Positions 1-8,723 are shown, counted from the stretch's first letter. The stretch is DNA of 64,000 nt from Chromatiales bacterium (GCA_020351875.1 CP070671.1:330335-394334), one strand, 5' to 3'. Numbers and translations are program-made. Notes: a model not told the origin generated them from the sequence alone.

Positions 1-30
1 CATTGATTGAGCGGCGGCCACCACGTTCGA

Positions 31-141
31 ATCGCGGCTTGTCGCTCCCGCACATCCATGTGCTCCGCGGCATCAGGTCGTCCTGACCAAGTAAGCCGCT
101 CCCACCAGAAGCAAATCGGTGGGAGCGGCTTTAGCCGCGAT
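31..141. repeat. REP doublet and strong hairpin upstream of the MFS gene
   Basis: An inverse REP copy (TCGCGGCT..CGCTCCCGC, 32-51) faces a forward copy (GTGGGAGCGGC..AGCCGCGA, 120-140). Inside, a perfect 14-bp inverted repeat (93-106 with 118-131, 11-nt loop) forms a strong hairpin ending 35 bp before the MFS start. Bases 31-90 are nearly repeated at 16661-16720, so this is a dispersed intergenic element. It may also act as a terminator for a gene left of the window. Confidence 0.75.
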
Positions 142-175
142 TCCACTTCAGTGCGCGTGCTAGGCTCCGTGCCCA

Positions 176-1411
176 ATGATTCCCACTGCACCGCGCGGCG
201 CCATCCCGATCCTGTTCGCGGTGGTATTCATTGACCTGGTCGGTTTCGGCATCCTGATGCCGTTGATTCCGTTCTACGTGGAGCGCCTCGGTGCCGGGCC
301 TGAGCAAATCACGCTGATCCTGGCCATTCACCCGCTGTGCCAGTCCCTGGCCACCCCGGTCTGGGGCGACCTCAGCGACCGCTTCGGGCGCCGGCCGATT
401 CTGCTGATCAGCTGCGCGGGGCACGTGGGTGCGTACCTGCTGCTGGGCTTTGCCGATTCGCTGACCATGCTGATGATGTCGCGCCTGCTCAGCGGCACCA
501 CGTCGGCCAACATCGCCACCGCGTTTGCCTGCGTGTCCGACGTGACCGGACCGGAGGAACGCGCCGGCGCCATGGGCAAAATCTCGGCAGCGTTCAGCCT
601 CGGTTTCGCGACCGGCCCGGCCATCGGCGGTTTCCTGGCCGGCGACAGCGTGGCCGACGCGAACTTCGAGCGGACAGCGCTAGCGGCGGCGGTATTCGCC
701 TTCGGTGCATTCATCGCGGTGCTGTTTTTCCTGCCGGAAACTTTCCCGCCCGAGGCGCGGCGCGACCGCAGCGGCTCGGCCACCCCGAAACTGTCCGCGA
801 AATTCGGCCAGGTGGCACGCCGGCCCATCATCACGCTGATGCTGATCCTGTGCCTGGTCGTGATGACCAGCATCGCCGCGCGCGAAACCATTTTCCCGTT
901 GTGGGCGCATTACCAGGTGGGCCTGAGCCCGGTGGAACTGGGCCTGCTGATCACCTACACCGCGTCCATCATCGCCGCCATCCAGTTGTTCGGCATCGGC
1001 AAGCTCGCGCGCCGCTTCGGCGAGCTGGCCATGTTGCAGGTTGCACTGGCGTCTTTCGGCATTGGCTGGCTGCTGCTGGTGCTGGCACCCAACATGACGA
1101 TTATCGTCGTCGCGATGACGATTGCGTCCGTGGGCTCGGCGTTTTTCCAGACCTGCCTGCAGGCGCTGATTTCGCACCGCGCCGGCCCGCAGGAGCGCGG
1201 CCTGGTGCTCGGCGTGTACCAGTCAACCAGCTCCGCGTCGCGCTTCATCGGCCAGGCCGGTTCCGGCACGCTGTACGGCCAGCTCGGCATGAACGCGCCG
1301 TTCCTGATCGGTGCCATCGCGATGCTACCGGCGCTGCTGCTGACACGCCGCATTAACCGTGGCCTACAGGCGGCGCCGGCCGGAGTGGCGGTGGGCAAGG
1401 ACGAGCACTAG
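176..1411 (+). CDS. MFS drug-efflux type transporter (TetA/DHA1-like)
   Basis: A 411-residue inner-membrane proton antiporter of the major facilitator superfamily, with about 12 hydrophobic segments. The loop between helices 2 and 3 carries signature motif A (GDLSDRFGRRP, about residues 63-73), and a proline/glycine-rich segment near residues 140-150 (FATGPAIGGF) is typical of the antiporter motif in drug/H+ carriers of the tetracycline-resistance type. The ATG at 176 has no clear Shine-Dalgarno, but the protein begins with the expected short cytoplasmic lead before helix 1. Only 17 bp separate it from oppB, so it probably shares a transcript with the peptide transporter. The substrate cannot be told from sequence; a sugar or metabolite exporter is also possible. 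Confidence 0.85.
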   Translation: MIPTAPRGAIPILFAVVFIDLVGFGILMPLIPFYVERLGAGPEQITLILAIHPLCQSLATPVWGDLSDRFGRRPILLISCAGHVGAYLLLGFADSLTMLMMSRLLSGTTSANIATAFACVSDVTGPEERAGAMGKISAAFSLGFATGPAIGGFLAGDSVADANFERTALAAAVFAFGAFIAVLFFLPETFPPEARRDRSGSATPKLSAKFGQVARRPIITLMLILCLVVMTSIAARETIFPLWAHYQVGLSPVELGLLITYTASIIAAIQLFGIGKLARRFGELAMLQVALASFGIGWLLLVLAPNMTIIVVAMTIASVGSAFFQTCLQALISHRAGPQERGLVLGVYQSTSSASRFIGQAGSGTLYGQLGMNAPFLIGAIAMLPALLLTRRINRGLQAAPAGVAVGKDEH

Positions 1412-1428
1412 CCGCTAAGCTCTGCGCG

Positions 1429-2358
1429 ATGTCCGCGTTCATTCTGCGTCGCCTGCTGATTGCGATCCCGACCCTGATCGTGATCGCCACCGCGTCGTTT
1501 TTCCTGATGCGAGCGGCGCCCGGCGGGCCTTTCGATGCCGAGGCCGATCTCGAACCCGAAGTGCTGGAAAATATCCGCGCGGCCTACGATCTCGACAAGC
1601 CGCTGCTCGAACAGTTCCGCATCTACGTGAGTAACGCACTGCAGGGCGATTTCGGCCCGTCGCTGGTCTACAAGGACTTCAGCGTGACCGAACTGGTGGC
1701 CATCGGTCTGCCGGTCAGCATCAAGCTCGGCGTGTGGGCCATGCTCGTCGCGCTGTTGTTGGGCGGCCTGGCCGGTATCATTGCCGCGTTACGCCAGAAC
1801 CGTTTCATCGATCACGCGGTGATGGCCATGGCGATGACCGGCATTGCGATCCCGAGTTTCGTCGTCGCGCCGATCCTGGCACTGTTCTTTGGCCTGTACC
1901 TGCGCCTGTTGCCGGTCGCCGGTTGGAACGACGGGGCGTGGCAAAACATGGTGCTGCCGGTGACCGCGCTTGCGCTCCCGCAGGTCGCCATCATCGCGCG
2001 CCTGATACGCGGCGGCATGCTCGAAGTGCTGCGCTCGAACTTCGTGCGCACCGCGCGCGCGAAAGGCCTGCCCGAGTCACAGGTGGTGATCGCCCACGTG
2101 CTGCGCTCGGCCATGATCCCGCTGGTGGGTTATCTCGGCCCGGCCCTGGCCGGCATCATGACCGGCTCGCTGGTGATCGAACTCATCTTTAACCTGCCGG
2201 GTGTCGGCCGATATTTCATCCAGGGCGCGCTGAACCGCGACTACCCGCTGGTGATGGGCGTGGTGGTGATTTACGCGAGCCTGATCATCCTGTTGAACCT
2301 GTTGTCTGACCTGGCTTACGCAGCGCTCGACCCCCGCGTGCGGAGGGCCTACCGGTGA
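1429..2358 (+). CDS. oppB: Oligopeptide ABC transporter permease, OppB type
   Basis: A 309-residue inner-membrane permease of the peptide/nickel uptake class. The N-terminal signature of OppB/DppB proteins is present (ILRRLLIAIPTL, then FFLMRAAPGGPF), followed by about six transmembrane segments and the EAA cytoplasmic loop (VRTARAKGLPESQV, about residues 204-217) that docks on the ATPase. It pairs with the oppC product to form the channel. The stop overlaps the oppC GTG start by four bases (GTGA), indicating translational coupling. Length is normal for the family (about 306-340). The actual peptide specificity is unknown because no binding protein is encoded nearby. Confidence 0.93.
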   Translation: MSAFILRRLLIAIPTLIVIATASFFLMRAAPGGPFDAEADLEPEVLENIRAAYDLDKPLLEQFRIYVSNALQGDFGPSLVYKDFSVTELVAIGLPVSIKLGVWAMLVALLLGGLAGIIAALRQNRFIDHAVMAMAMTGIAIPSFVVAPILALFFGLYLRLLPVAGWNDGAWQNMVLPVTALALPQVAIIARLIRGGMLEVLRSNFVRTARAKGLPESQVVIAHVLRSAMIPLVGYLGPALAGIMTGSLVIELIFNLPGVGRYFIQGALNRDYPLVMGVVVIYASLIILLNLLSDLAYAALDPRVRRAYR

Positions 2359-3266
2359 GCACGCGGCCGGGGGAACTGCTGGGTTCGAGCACATTGGCCG
2401 ACGCAGCCGCCGGGCACGCATCGCGCTCGCTGTGGGCGCAAGCGGCACGCCGGTTTCGCCGCAACCGCGCCGCGATGGGCAGCATATTCGTGCTTGGCCT
2501 GATCGCCATCACGGCCATCCTGGTGCCGATGTTCTGGCCGCACGGCATCGAAGACGCATCGTGGGAAAAAATTCTCGCGCCGCCGAGTTTCGACGACTGG
2601 CACTGGTTTGGCACCGATGCGAACGGCCGCGACCTGCTGGTGCGGGTTTTTTACGGCGGCCGGATCTCGCTGACCATTGGCTTGCTGACAACCATGGTCG
2701 CACTGGTGATCGGCGTGACCTACGGCGCACTGGCCGGTTTCATTGGCGGGCGCACCGACGGTTTCATGATGCGCTTCGTCGACGTGATGTACTCGCTGCC
2801 GCTGCTGTTCTTCGTGATCATCCTGGTCACCGTCTTCGGCCGGAACATCTACCTGGTGTTCGTCGCGATTGGCGCGGTGGAGTGGCTCACGATGTCGCGC
2901 ATCGTGCGCGGCCAGACACTGACGGTGAAAGGCAAGGAGTTTGTCGAGTCGGCGGTGGCCATCGGCATGTCGCGCCGCTCGATACTCGCCCGCTACATCA
3001 TCCCGAACGTGCTCGGGCCGGTGGTCGTATACGTCACGCTGCTGATCCCGACCAACATCGTGATCGAGAGCTATCTCAGTTTCATCGGCCTGGGCGTACA
3101 GGAACCGCTGACCAGCTGGGGATTACTGATTTCGCAGGGTTCCGGCCAGCTGGACTCCGCACCGTGGCTGATTTTCTTTCCAGCGACATTTCTTGCGATC
3201 ACCATGTTCTGCTTCAATTTCATCGGCGACGGGCTGCGCGATGCGCTGGACCCGCGGGACCGCTGA
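2355..3266 (+). CDS. oppC: Oligopeptide ABC transporter permease, OppC type
   Basis: A 303-residue partner of OppB. It has the OppC-type N-terminal region (WAQAARRFRRNRAAMGS before helix 1), a periplasmic segment with the FGTDANGRDLLVRVFYGGRISL-type motif typical of OppC/DppC, and the EAA loop (VESAVAIGMSR, about residues 197-207). The start is GTG at 2355, overlapping the oppB stop. It is followed after 3 bp by oppD. Together OppB and OppC form the membrane pore for di- or oligopeptide import. Confidence 0.93.
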   Translation: MSTRPGELLGSSTLADAAAGHASRSLWAQAARRFRRNRAAMGSIFVLGLIAITAILVPMFWPHGIEDASWEKILAPPSFDDWHWFGTDANGRDLLVRVFYGGRISLTIGLLTTMVALVIGVTYGALAGFIGGRTDGFMMRFVDVMYSLPLLFFVIILVTVFGRNIYLVFVAIGAVEWLTMSRIVRGQTLTVKGKEFVESAVAIGMSRRSILARYIIPNVLGPVVVYVTLLIPTNIVIESYLSFIGLGVQEPLTSWGLLISQGSGQLDSAPWLIFFPATFLAITMFCFNFIGDGLRDALDPRDR

Positions 3267-3269
3267 GCG

Positions 3270-4234
<965 letters not shown>

Positions 4235-4238
<4 letters not shown>

Positions 4239-5242
4239 GTGACACCGTATTGCAGGTCGAAGATCTCAGCGTGCACTACGACGTGCGCGGCGGCGGCTTA
4301 CTGAACACGCGCAAGCGCACGCTGAAGGCCGTGCAACAGGTCAGCTTCGAGTTGCGCGCCGGTGAAACCCTCGGCGTGGTTGGCGAAACCGGTTGTGGCA
4401 AGTCGTCGCTGGGGCGCGCGGTGTTGCAGCTTGTTCGGCCGGCTAATGGCCGCGTGGTCTGGCAGGGACGAGACCTGTGCGGCCTCAGCGATCGCGAACT
4501 GCGGCCCGCACGTAAAGATTTGCAAGTCGTGTTCCAGGACCCGTTGTCCAGCCTGAACCCGCGCATGACGGTGGGTGAAATCATTGCCGAGCCGCTGCGA
4601 ATTCACCAGCCGGAGCTGTCCGCCGCCGAACGCACCGAGAAAGCGGCGGAGATGATGACGCGCGTGGGCCTGCTGCCGGACCTCGCCAGGCGCTACCCGA
4701 ACGAATTCAGCGGCGGGCAGTGCCAGCGGGTGAGTATCGCGCGGGCGATGATCCTGGAACCACGCGTGATCGTCTGCGATGAACCAGTCAGTGCGCTGGA
4801 CGTATCTATCCAGGCACAGATCTGCAACCTGCTGCGCACGCTGCAACGGGACACCGGCATCGCGATGATTTTCATCAGCCACGATCTGTCCATCGTGCGC
4901 TACATGGCCCACCGGGTGCTGGTGATGTACCTGGGCCGGCTGATGGAACTGGGCAGCCGTGAGCGCTTCTTCGCCCGGCCCTGTCACCCGTACAGCCAGG
5001 CGCTGCTGGCCGCAGTGCCGGAGCCTGATCCCGGCCGGCCCGTGAGCCAGTATGCGGACCCCCTGCCTGGCGATGTGCCTTCGCCACTGGATCCCCCGTC
5101 CGGTTGCGTGTTCCGCACGCGCTGCGAACACGCCACGCCCGTTTGTGTGAGCCAGCAACCCGCGCTGGAACTTGCAGAAGACGGCCACGAGGTCGCGTGC
5201 CATCACTGGCGACGCCTCGGTGGCCATGGAGCCGCAACATGA
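4235..5242 (+). CDS. oppF: Oligopeptide ABC transporter ATP-binding protein, OppF type
   Basis: A 335-residue ABC ATPase, the partner of OppD. It has Walker A (GETGCGKSS), a signature loop (FSGGQCQRVSIARA), Walker B (VIVCDEPVSALD) and the switch region (SHDLS). The C-terminal HPY extension (HPYSQALLAAVP) ends with a cysteine-containing region (GCVFRTRCEHATPVC). The ATG at 4235 is chosen because it forms the usual ATGA overlap with oppD; an upstream in-frame ATG inside oppD is not needed. The last codons overlap the start of the DUF1330 gene (ATGA, 5239-5242), so that gene is probably co-translated. Confidence 0.93.
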
Positions 5243-5559
5243 GCGAGACGCGCTGTTACATGATCGTGATCGGTGAGATTCACGACCGCCAGGCATTTTT
5301 CGACGGCTACGCGAAGGTCGTGCCACCACTGGTGGAACAATTCGGCGGCCGTTACGTGCTGAAAGGCGCCGGCGGCGAATTCCTTGAGAACGGCTGGTGC
5401 AACAGTCCGAGCGCACTGGTCTCAGAGTGGCCCGACCGGGCCGCCGCACACCGTTTCTGGAACTCACCGGAATACGCCGAGGCCATCAAGCTGCGCGAAG
5501 GCATCGGCAACTTCCAGGTGATGCTGATCGACTCCGCGCCAATTGGCTCACCCACATAA
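5239..5559 (+). CDS. DUF1330 family small protein
   Basis: A 106-residue soluble protein of the DUF1330 family (dimeric alpha/beta-barrel fold). Recognisable features are the opening YMIVIGEIHDRQAFFDGY, the central GGRYVLKGAGGEFLE and the closing W-x-NSPEYAEAIKLRE block. The start at 5239 is set by the ATGA overlap with oppF. Family members have no firm biochemical role. The operon position suggests a link to whatever the Opp system imports, but that is inference. The gene converges on the GNAT gene 43 bp away. Confidence 0.85.
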   Translation: MSETRCYMIVIGEIHDRQAFFDGYAKVVPPLVEQFGGRYVLKGAGGEFLENGWCNSPSALVSEWPDRAAAHRFWNSPEYAEAIKLREGIGNFQVMLIDSAPIGSPT

Positions 5560-5602
5560 CCTGGCAGGTTCGAACGGCTGCTTGCGGCCAAGAGCGGACT
5601 CT

Positions 5603-6130
5603 TCAAGGCGCCCACAGGGCAGGCCGAAGCCACTGAGGTGGCACGGATAGTCTTCCCGCACACGGCGTCCTGGTATCGCCCAATATTTGGGACTGCCACG
5701 CGCCAGCCCATTCAGCCGGTAACGGAAACGGGGGCTCAACCGAACACTCTTTAACAAACCCGAGGCGACCGTAATAGGCGGGGTCGCCCAGCACATAGAT
5801 CTGATTGACGTTCGCAGCCCGGAGCCGTCGTAAACCGGCGCGCACGATTGCACTGCCGATGCCCTGTCTTTGCCACGCTGGCGCGACAGCGAGAGGCCCG
5901 AGCAGCGCAGCGTTACACCGATATCCGATCACGCCACACTTGGTGAAGATCGCGTGCCCCACAATCCGCGTGTCAATCGTCCCGACGAGCGATATGGCGA
6001 CCACCGCGTCATTCAACAGGTCTCGTACAAGGGGCAGCAGATTCTCGTCCGGGAACGCCTCCGGATAGAGTGACTCAATTGCAGCCGAATCGTCTGGTCT
6101 ACTCTCGCGGATATCGAGGTTATGCGCCAT
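5603..6130 (-). CDS. GNAT family N-acetyltransferase (YhbS-like)
   Basis: A 175-residue acetyl-CoA dependent acyltransferase. Motif A with the pyrophosphate-binding loop is clear (LGPLAVAPAWQRQGIGSAIV), followed by the YhbS-type tail (VLGDPAYYGRLGF, then PFPLPAEW and a C-terminal ALWAP). The start at 6130 (MAHNLDIRES) gives the family's normal N-terminus; an in-frame extension upstream would run into the IS. The gene is more A/T-rich than its neighbours and lies 44 bp from the IS end, in the same direction as the transposase. It may therefore be transcribed from the IS. The substrate is unknown. Confidence 0.88.
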   Translation of the reverse strand: MAHNLDIRESRPDDSAAIESLYPEAFPDENLLPLVRDLLNDAVVAISLVGTIDTRIVGHAIFTKCGVIGYRCNAALLGPLAVAPAWQRQGIGSAIVRAGLRRLRAANVNQIYVLGDPAYYGRLGFVKECSVEPPFPLPAEWAGAWQSQILGDTRTPCAGRLSVPPQWLRPALWAP

Positions 6131-6173
6131 TTCAGGATCCGAATACGATTGTTTCTTATAGCAGGCGGCGATG

Positions 6174-6213
6174 TGACCTGCCCCAAGAAGCGACACCACG
6201 TTTAGGGTGAGAG
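6174..6213 (+). repeat. Left terminal inverted repeat of the IS
   Basis: It begins TGACCTGCCCC and ends GGTGAGAG. It aligns with the reverse complement of 7395-7431 (TGACCTGACCCC...GGTGAGAG) with a few gaps, marking the orfB-side end of the element. Confidence 0.85.
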
Positions 6214-6220
6214 CCAAGCA

Positions 6221-7066
6221 TCATTGTGGCGTGCTCACCGCCGGCATCGCAAGGGCTTTGGTGATGGGCTCGATGGCCTGCGGTGCTGGTGGGCGGTATC
6301 CGAGCGAACTGTGTGGCCGGATGGTGTTGTAGTGAACGCGCCATTGCTCGACCAGGACCTTGGCCTCCTGCAGCGTGTAGAAAATTTCTCCATTCAGCAA
6401 CTCATCCCGTAGCTTGCCGTTGAAGCTGTCGTTATAGCCATTCTCCCAGGGACTGCCCGGCTCGATGAACAAGGTCCCGACGTCGAGTCGTGCCCGCCAC
6501 TCGCGCACCGCGATTGCCGTGAACTCGGCACCATTGTCCGAGCGGATGTACTTCGGTGGGCCATGAACCAGGAACAGCTCGGCCAGTGTCTCTAGCACCG
6601 TCTCGTGGTTCTGCTGGCGCTCGGTGCAGATCGCCAGGCACTCGCGAGAGTGCTCGTCAATGACCGTCAGCAGGCGGAACGCGCGGCCATCGTGGGTGCG
6701 ATCCATGACGAAGTCGTATGACCAGACATGGTGGCGGCAGGCCGGTCGGTGACGGACGCAGGACCCGTCATGGAGCCACAAGCGGCCTCGCTTGGGCTGT
6801 TTCGACCGGACCTTCAGGCCTTCTCGCCGCCAGATCCGCGCGACGCGCTTGTGGTTCACATGCCAGCCCTGCCGACGCAGCAGCGCCTTGATCCGGCGAT
6901 AACCGTAGCGGCCGTACTCGCTGGCCAGGTCGAGGATCGCCCGGGTTAGTGCGTCTTCGTCGTCCCGCTGTACCAGGACCCGGCGCTGCGTGGCTCGAGG
7001 CTGCCCCAGCACCCGGCAGGCGCGGCGTTCAGAGACGTGCAATTCCTCCTGCACATGCCGCACCAC
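6221..7066 (-). CDS. IS3-family transposase OrfB (DDE catalytic domain)
   Basis: The catalytic half of the transposase, 281 residues from the first ATG; it is normally made as an OrfAB fusion. It has the HTH_21 region (YGYRRIKALLRRQGWHVNHKRV) and an rve integrase core. The acidic triad can be placed at the D of SYDFVMD, the D of IRSDNGAEF and the E of SPWENGYNDSF, and is intact. It ends with the usual HSSLGYRPP tail. The frame is -1 relative to OrfA, and the open frame continues upstream of the ATG into the end of orfA (LLSPERRRR), consistent with programmed frameshifting. It appears full length, so the element may still be mobile. Confidence 0.92.
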   Translation of the reverse strand: MVRHVQEELHVSERRACRVLGQPRATQRRVLVQRDDEDALTRAILDLASEYGRYGYRRIKALLRRQGWHVNHKRVARIWRREGLKVRSKQPKRGRLWLHDGSCVRHRPACRHHVWSYDFVMDRTHDGRAFRLLTVIDEHSRECLAICTERQQNHETVLETLAELFLVHGPPKYIRSDNGAEFTAIAVREWRARLDVGTLFIEPGSPWENGYNDSFNGKLRDELLNGEIFYTLQEAKVLVEQWRVHYNTIRPHSSLGYRPPAPQAIEPITKALAMPAVSTPQ

Positions 7067-7086
7067 CCGCCGCCGGCGTTCGGGGC

Positions 7087-7365
7087 TCAGTAGTTTCCCT
7101 TCAGGGCTTCCTCGAGAATGGCCTTGTCCAGCGCCTGCTCGGCCACCAGCTTCTTCAGGCGGGCGTTCTCACGCTCCAGGTCCTTGAGCTTCTTCGCCTG
7201 CGATACCTGCATGCCGCCGTATTCCTTGCGCCAGCGGTAGTCGCTCTGCTCCGAGATCCCCAGCTCCCGGCACACTTCGCCGGTGCTCCTACCACCAGCC
7301 AGCTTGATCTCCGCCTCGCGCAGCAGGTGAATGATCTGCTCGGCCTGGTATCGCTTCCTGGCCAT
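7087..7365 (-). CDS. IS3-family transposase OrfA (HTH and leucine zipper)
   Basis: A 92-residue DNA-binding subunit beginning MARKRYQAEQIIHLL. An HTH_8/transposase_8 domain (STGEVCRELGISEQSDYRWRKEYGG) is followed by a leucine-zipper-like coiled coil (KLKDLERENARLKKLVAEQ) ending in LEEALKGNY. The last codons contain the heptamer GGGAAAC in the phase G-GGA-AAC, three codons before the stop, ideal for a -1 shift into orfB. The start at 7365 matches the family N-terminus; an ATG at 7380 is also in frame. Confidence 0.92.
   Translation of the reverse strand: MARKRYQAEQIIHLLREAEIKLAGGRSTGEVCRELGISEQSDYRWRKEYGGMQVSQAKKLKDLERENARLKKLVAEQALDKAILEEALKGNY
7093..7099 (-). promoter_or_regulatory. Programmed -1 frameshift heptamer GGGAAAC
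   Basis: On the coding strand orfA reads AAG GGA AAC TAC TGA. G-GGA-AAC fits the X-XXY-YYZ slippery consensus in the correct phase. Slipping by -1 gives CTA CTG AGC and enters the orfB frame with no intervening stop, producing an OrfAB fusion of about 381 residues. Confidence 0.75.
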
Positions 7366-7394
7366 GTCCTGACTCCTCATCCCAGTGAAAGTCT

Positions 7395-7431
7395 CTCTCA
7401 CCAAGCGGAGTCGTTCTAGGGGGTCAGGTCA
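7395..7431 (-). repeat. Right terminal inverted repeat of the IS
   Basis: Read on the minus strand it starts TGACCTGACCCC and ends GGTGAGAG, mirroring the left end. It lies about 30 bp upstream of orfA, as expected for an IS3-family promoter end. Confidence 0.85.
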
Positions 7432-7574
7432 CCAGCAACAGTCTTGCCGAATGCAACGTTAGAGGGGCAAGACGCGGGTGGGTTCGGGCCTTCACATTTT
7501 TTTGCAGACGCTGAGTTCGCCCACATCATGATGACCGTGATCAAAAACACTGCTGACAATCTGGAAACATTCAT
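7416..7574 (-). pseudogene. 5' remnant of a small secreted-protein gene cut by the IS
   Basis: An ATG at 7574 follows a strong ribosome binding site (AGGAGG, 5-nt spacing). It opens a frame with a clear signal peptide (MNVSRLSAVF, hydrophobic core LITVIMMW, cleavage after ASA at residue 24). The mature part starts KKCEGPNPPASC, is cysteine- and proline-containing, and shows no known family to me. After 48 codons the frame meets the IS terminal repeat and stops five codons inside it (TAG at 7416-7418). There is no stop or frameshift before the IS, so the gene was intact until disruption. The 3' part is not recognisable on the other side of the IS. The function is unknown. Confidence 0.7.
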
Positions 7575-8078
7575 AGCGCCCTCCTAGGACAAACTCTCTT
7601 ATAGTTCTCATGTTGGATTGCGAGTCGCGGTTTTTCATTGTGGAAAGCACCAATTGGCAGTGTGAGTACTACCTGTCGCTCGTGCGATCTCATTACGCTG
7701 GTTCAACCGGCGAGAACTGAGTTCCGCGAATGTCCGCTTTGTGTTGCGGATTCAACCCCGCTTCAGCCAGAACATGGACTCTAATAGCCGACGGCGTGAA
7801 TCGCGTCTGCTCTGCCCGGGAGGGAGCCCGCGGATTACGGCTAGTCAGCGGCAAATTCGCTGCAACAAAGCGAATTCGTGGCGACAGGGATCGGCCCAAA
7901 AGCCACACGCCAAACCGGCGAACAGAGAAAACTGTGGATATTCTCCGCGTTGGCCTTGGGTTGGCCGTCTCTGCGGATTAGTTTGGCGATGCCCGGACAG
8001 GCAAGGCCCCGGAAATCCCGGGATTTTTCTTGGTTCACCGGAGGTTCTCTGCACAGAGCCCCTCACCGGCAGACTGGG
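7575..8078. other. Intergenic stretch without a supported gene
   Basis: About 500 bp between the disrupted gene and tRNA-Ser. It is less G/C-rich than the surroundings and has no frame with a credible start, ribosome site and family signature. Structures seen are an 8-bp inverted repeat AATTCGCT/AGCGAATT (7854-7876) and a palindrome AAATCCCGGGATTT followed by T residues at about 8015-8030, which could terminate plus-strand transcription. I see no recognisable RNA gene here. Confidence 0.5.
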
Positions 8079-8169
8079 TGGCGGAGAGGGAGGGATTCGA
8101 ACCCTCGAAGGGCTTTTAACCCTTACTCCCTTAGCAGGGGAGCGCTTTCGACCACTCAGCCACCTCTCC
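8079..8169 (-). tRNA. serX: tRNA-Ser (anticodon GCU)
   Basis: A 91-nt gene including encoded CCA. The acceptor arm GGAGAGG pairs with CCTCTCC. The anticodon loop reads CTGCTAA with anticodon GCT, inside the stem CTCCC/GGGAG. A long variable arm of the serine class (AAGGGTTAAAAGCCCTT) and the T-loop GGTTCGAATCC are present. It sits directly downstream of csrA, the usual gammaproteobacterial arrangement. The symbol is a generic serine tRNA label. Confidence 0.95.
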
Positions 8170-8181
8170 TGTTTGTCGCAG

Positions 8182-8206
8182 ACGTGCGTGCTGCGACCAC
8201 GCACGT
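8182..8206. terminator. Hairpin between csrA and tRNA-Ser
   Basis: A perfect 9-bp inverted repeat ACGTGCGTG/CACGCACGT with a 7-nt loop, 56 bp after the csrA stop. There is no T-run, so it is a weak candidate terminator or processing site rather than a proven one. Confidence 0.4.
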
Positions 8207-8261
8207 GGCCGACGCGCACCGGTCGCATCGACCACCGCCGAATCCGGGCCGGCGAAAGCTA

Positions 8262-8474
8262 TCAGTCGTTCACGGCCTCCGGAAGATCCGGAGTCCCTGA
8301 GCCGTTTTGTTTTTCCTGGCAGATCCGTTCGTAGATCTCTTCGCGATGCACCGCAATTTCTTTCGGTGCCTTGACCCCCAGTCTGACCTGGTTGCCCTTC
8401 ACGCCAAGAACAGTAACGTCTACCTCGTTCCCGATAATGACGGTCTCACCGACGCGTCTCGTCAATATCAGCAT
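8262..8474 (-). CDS. csrA: Carbon storage regulator CsrA/RsmA
   Basis: A 70-residue RNA-binding dimer that controls translation and stability of mRNAs by binding GGA motifs in leaders. It starts [10 protein letters not shown] and keeps the two RNA-contact elements: residues L4-R7 of strand 1 and the R31-R44 region ([17 protein letters not shown]) with R44. The ATG at 8474 is preceded by AGGGGGAG at good spacing, which rules out the longer upstream reading. It lies between alaS and tRNA-Ser as in Escherichia and Pseudomonas. In related bacteria CsrA affects motility, biofilm and c-di-GMP turnover, relevant given the riboswitch at 43.6 kb. Confidence 0.97.
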   Translation of the reverse strand: MLILTRRVGETVIIGNEVDVTVLGVKGNQVRLGVKAPKEIAVHREEIYERICQEKQNGSGTPDLPEAVND

Positions 8475-8723
8475 GGCTCCCCCTGTTGTTTTTTTTCTTG
8501 CCCTGTCTGCACGCCAATCCCGGCGCACGCCCGAGCGTCTTCTTTCCGCCAGTGACACCCACTTCACCAGCAAGCGACACCGAAGCGCGCTTGTAACAAA
8601 TGCGGAAAAAGGACAGCAATGCGAAGGCCCGTTCCGGGCCAGTCATGCGAAAGCAGCTCCTCCTAAGCCGCCCGGGGTGGTCCGATCATACCCCACCGCC
8701 GTCGGGTCGTTCCAGCCGCCCAA

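Larger units (their letters stand above)
6174..7431 (-). mobile_element. IS3-family insertion sequence, about 1258 bp
   Basis: The element is bounded by imperfect inverted repeats that both begin TGACCTG: the left copy is 6174-6213, the right copy 7395-7431 read on the minus strand, both running to GGTGAGAG. It carries two overlapping reading frames in the orfA/orfB layout of IS3 elements (the DDE core and HTH resemble the IS407 group). The 4-bp flanks (GATG left, CCAG right) do not match, so no target duplication is seen. This suggests a deletion or recombination after insertion. The right end interrupts a small secreted-protein gene (7432-7574). Confidence 0.9.

Noticed and set aside
7450-7480. 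Possible integron attC-like sequence (GCAACGTTAGAG)
   Set aside because: Core and inverse-core sites do not match the consensus in spacing or symmetry, and the segment is better explained as coding sequence of the truncated secreted protein.
7730-7981. Small plus-strand frame (83 codons) in the gap before tRNA-Ser
   Set aside because: No ribosome site, no recognisable family, and overlapping frames on both strands are equally open.
8079-8169. tRNA-Ser 3' end as an attachment site of a genomic island
   Set aside because: No second copy of the tRNA 3' sequence was found in 5560-8078 and no integrase gene is present; only composition and the IS hint at mobility.
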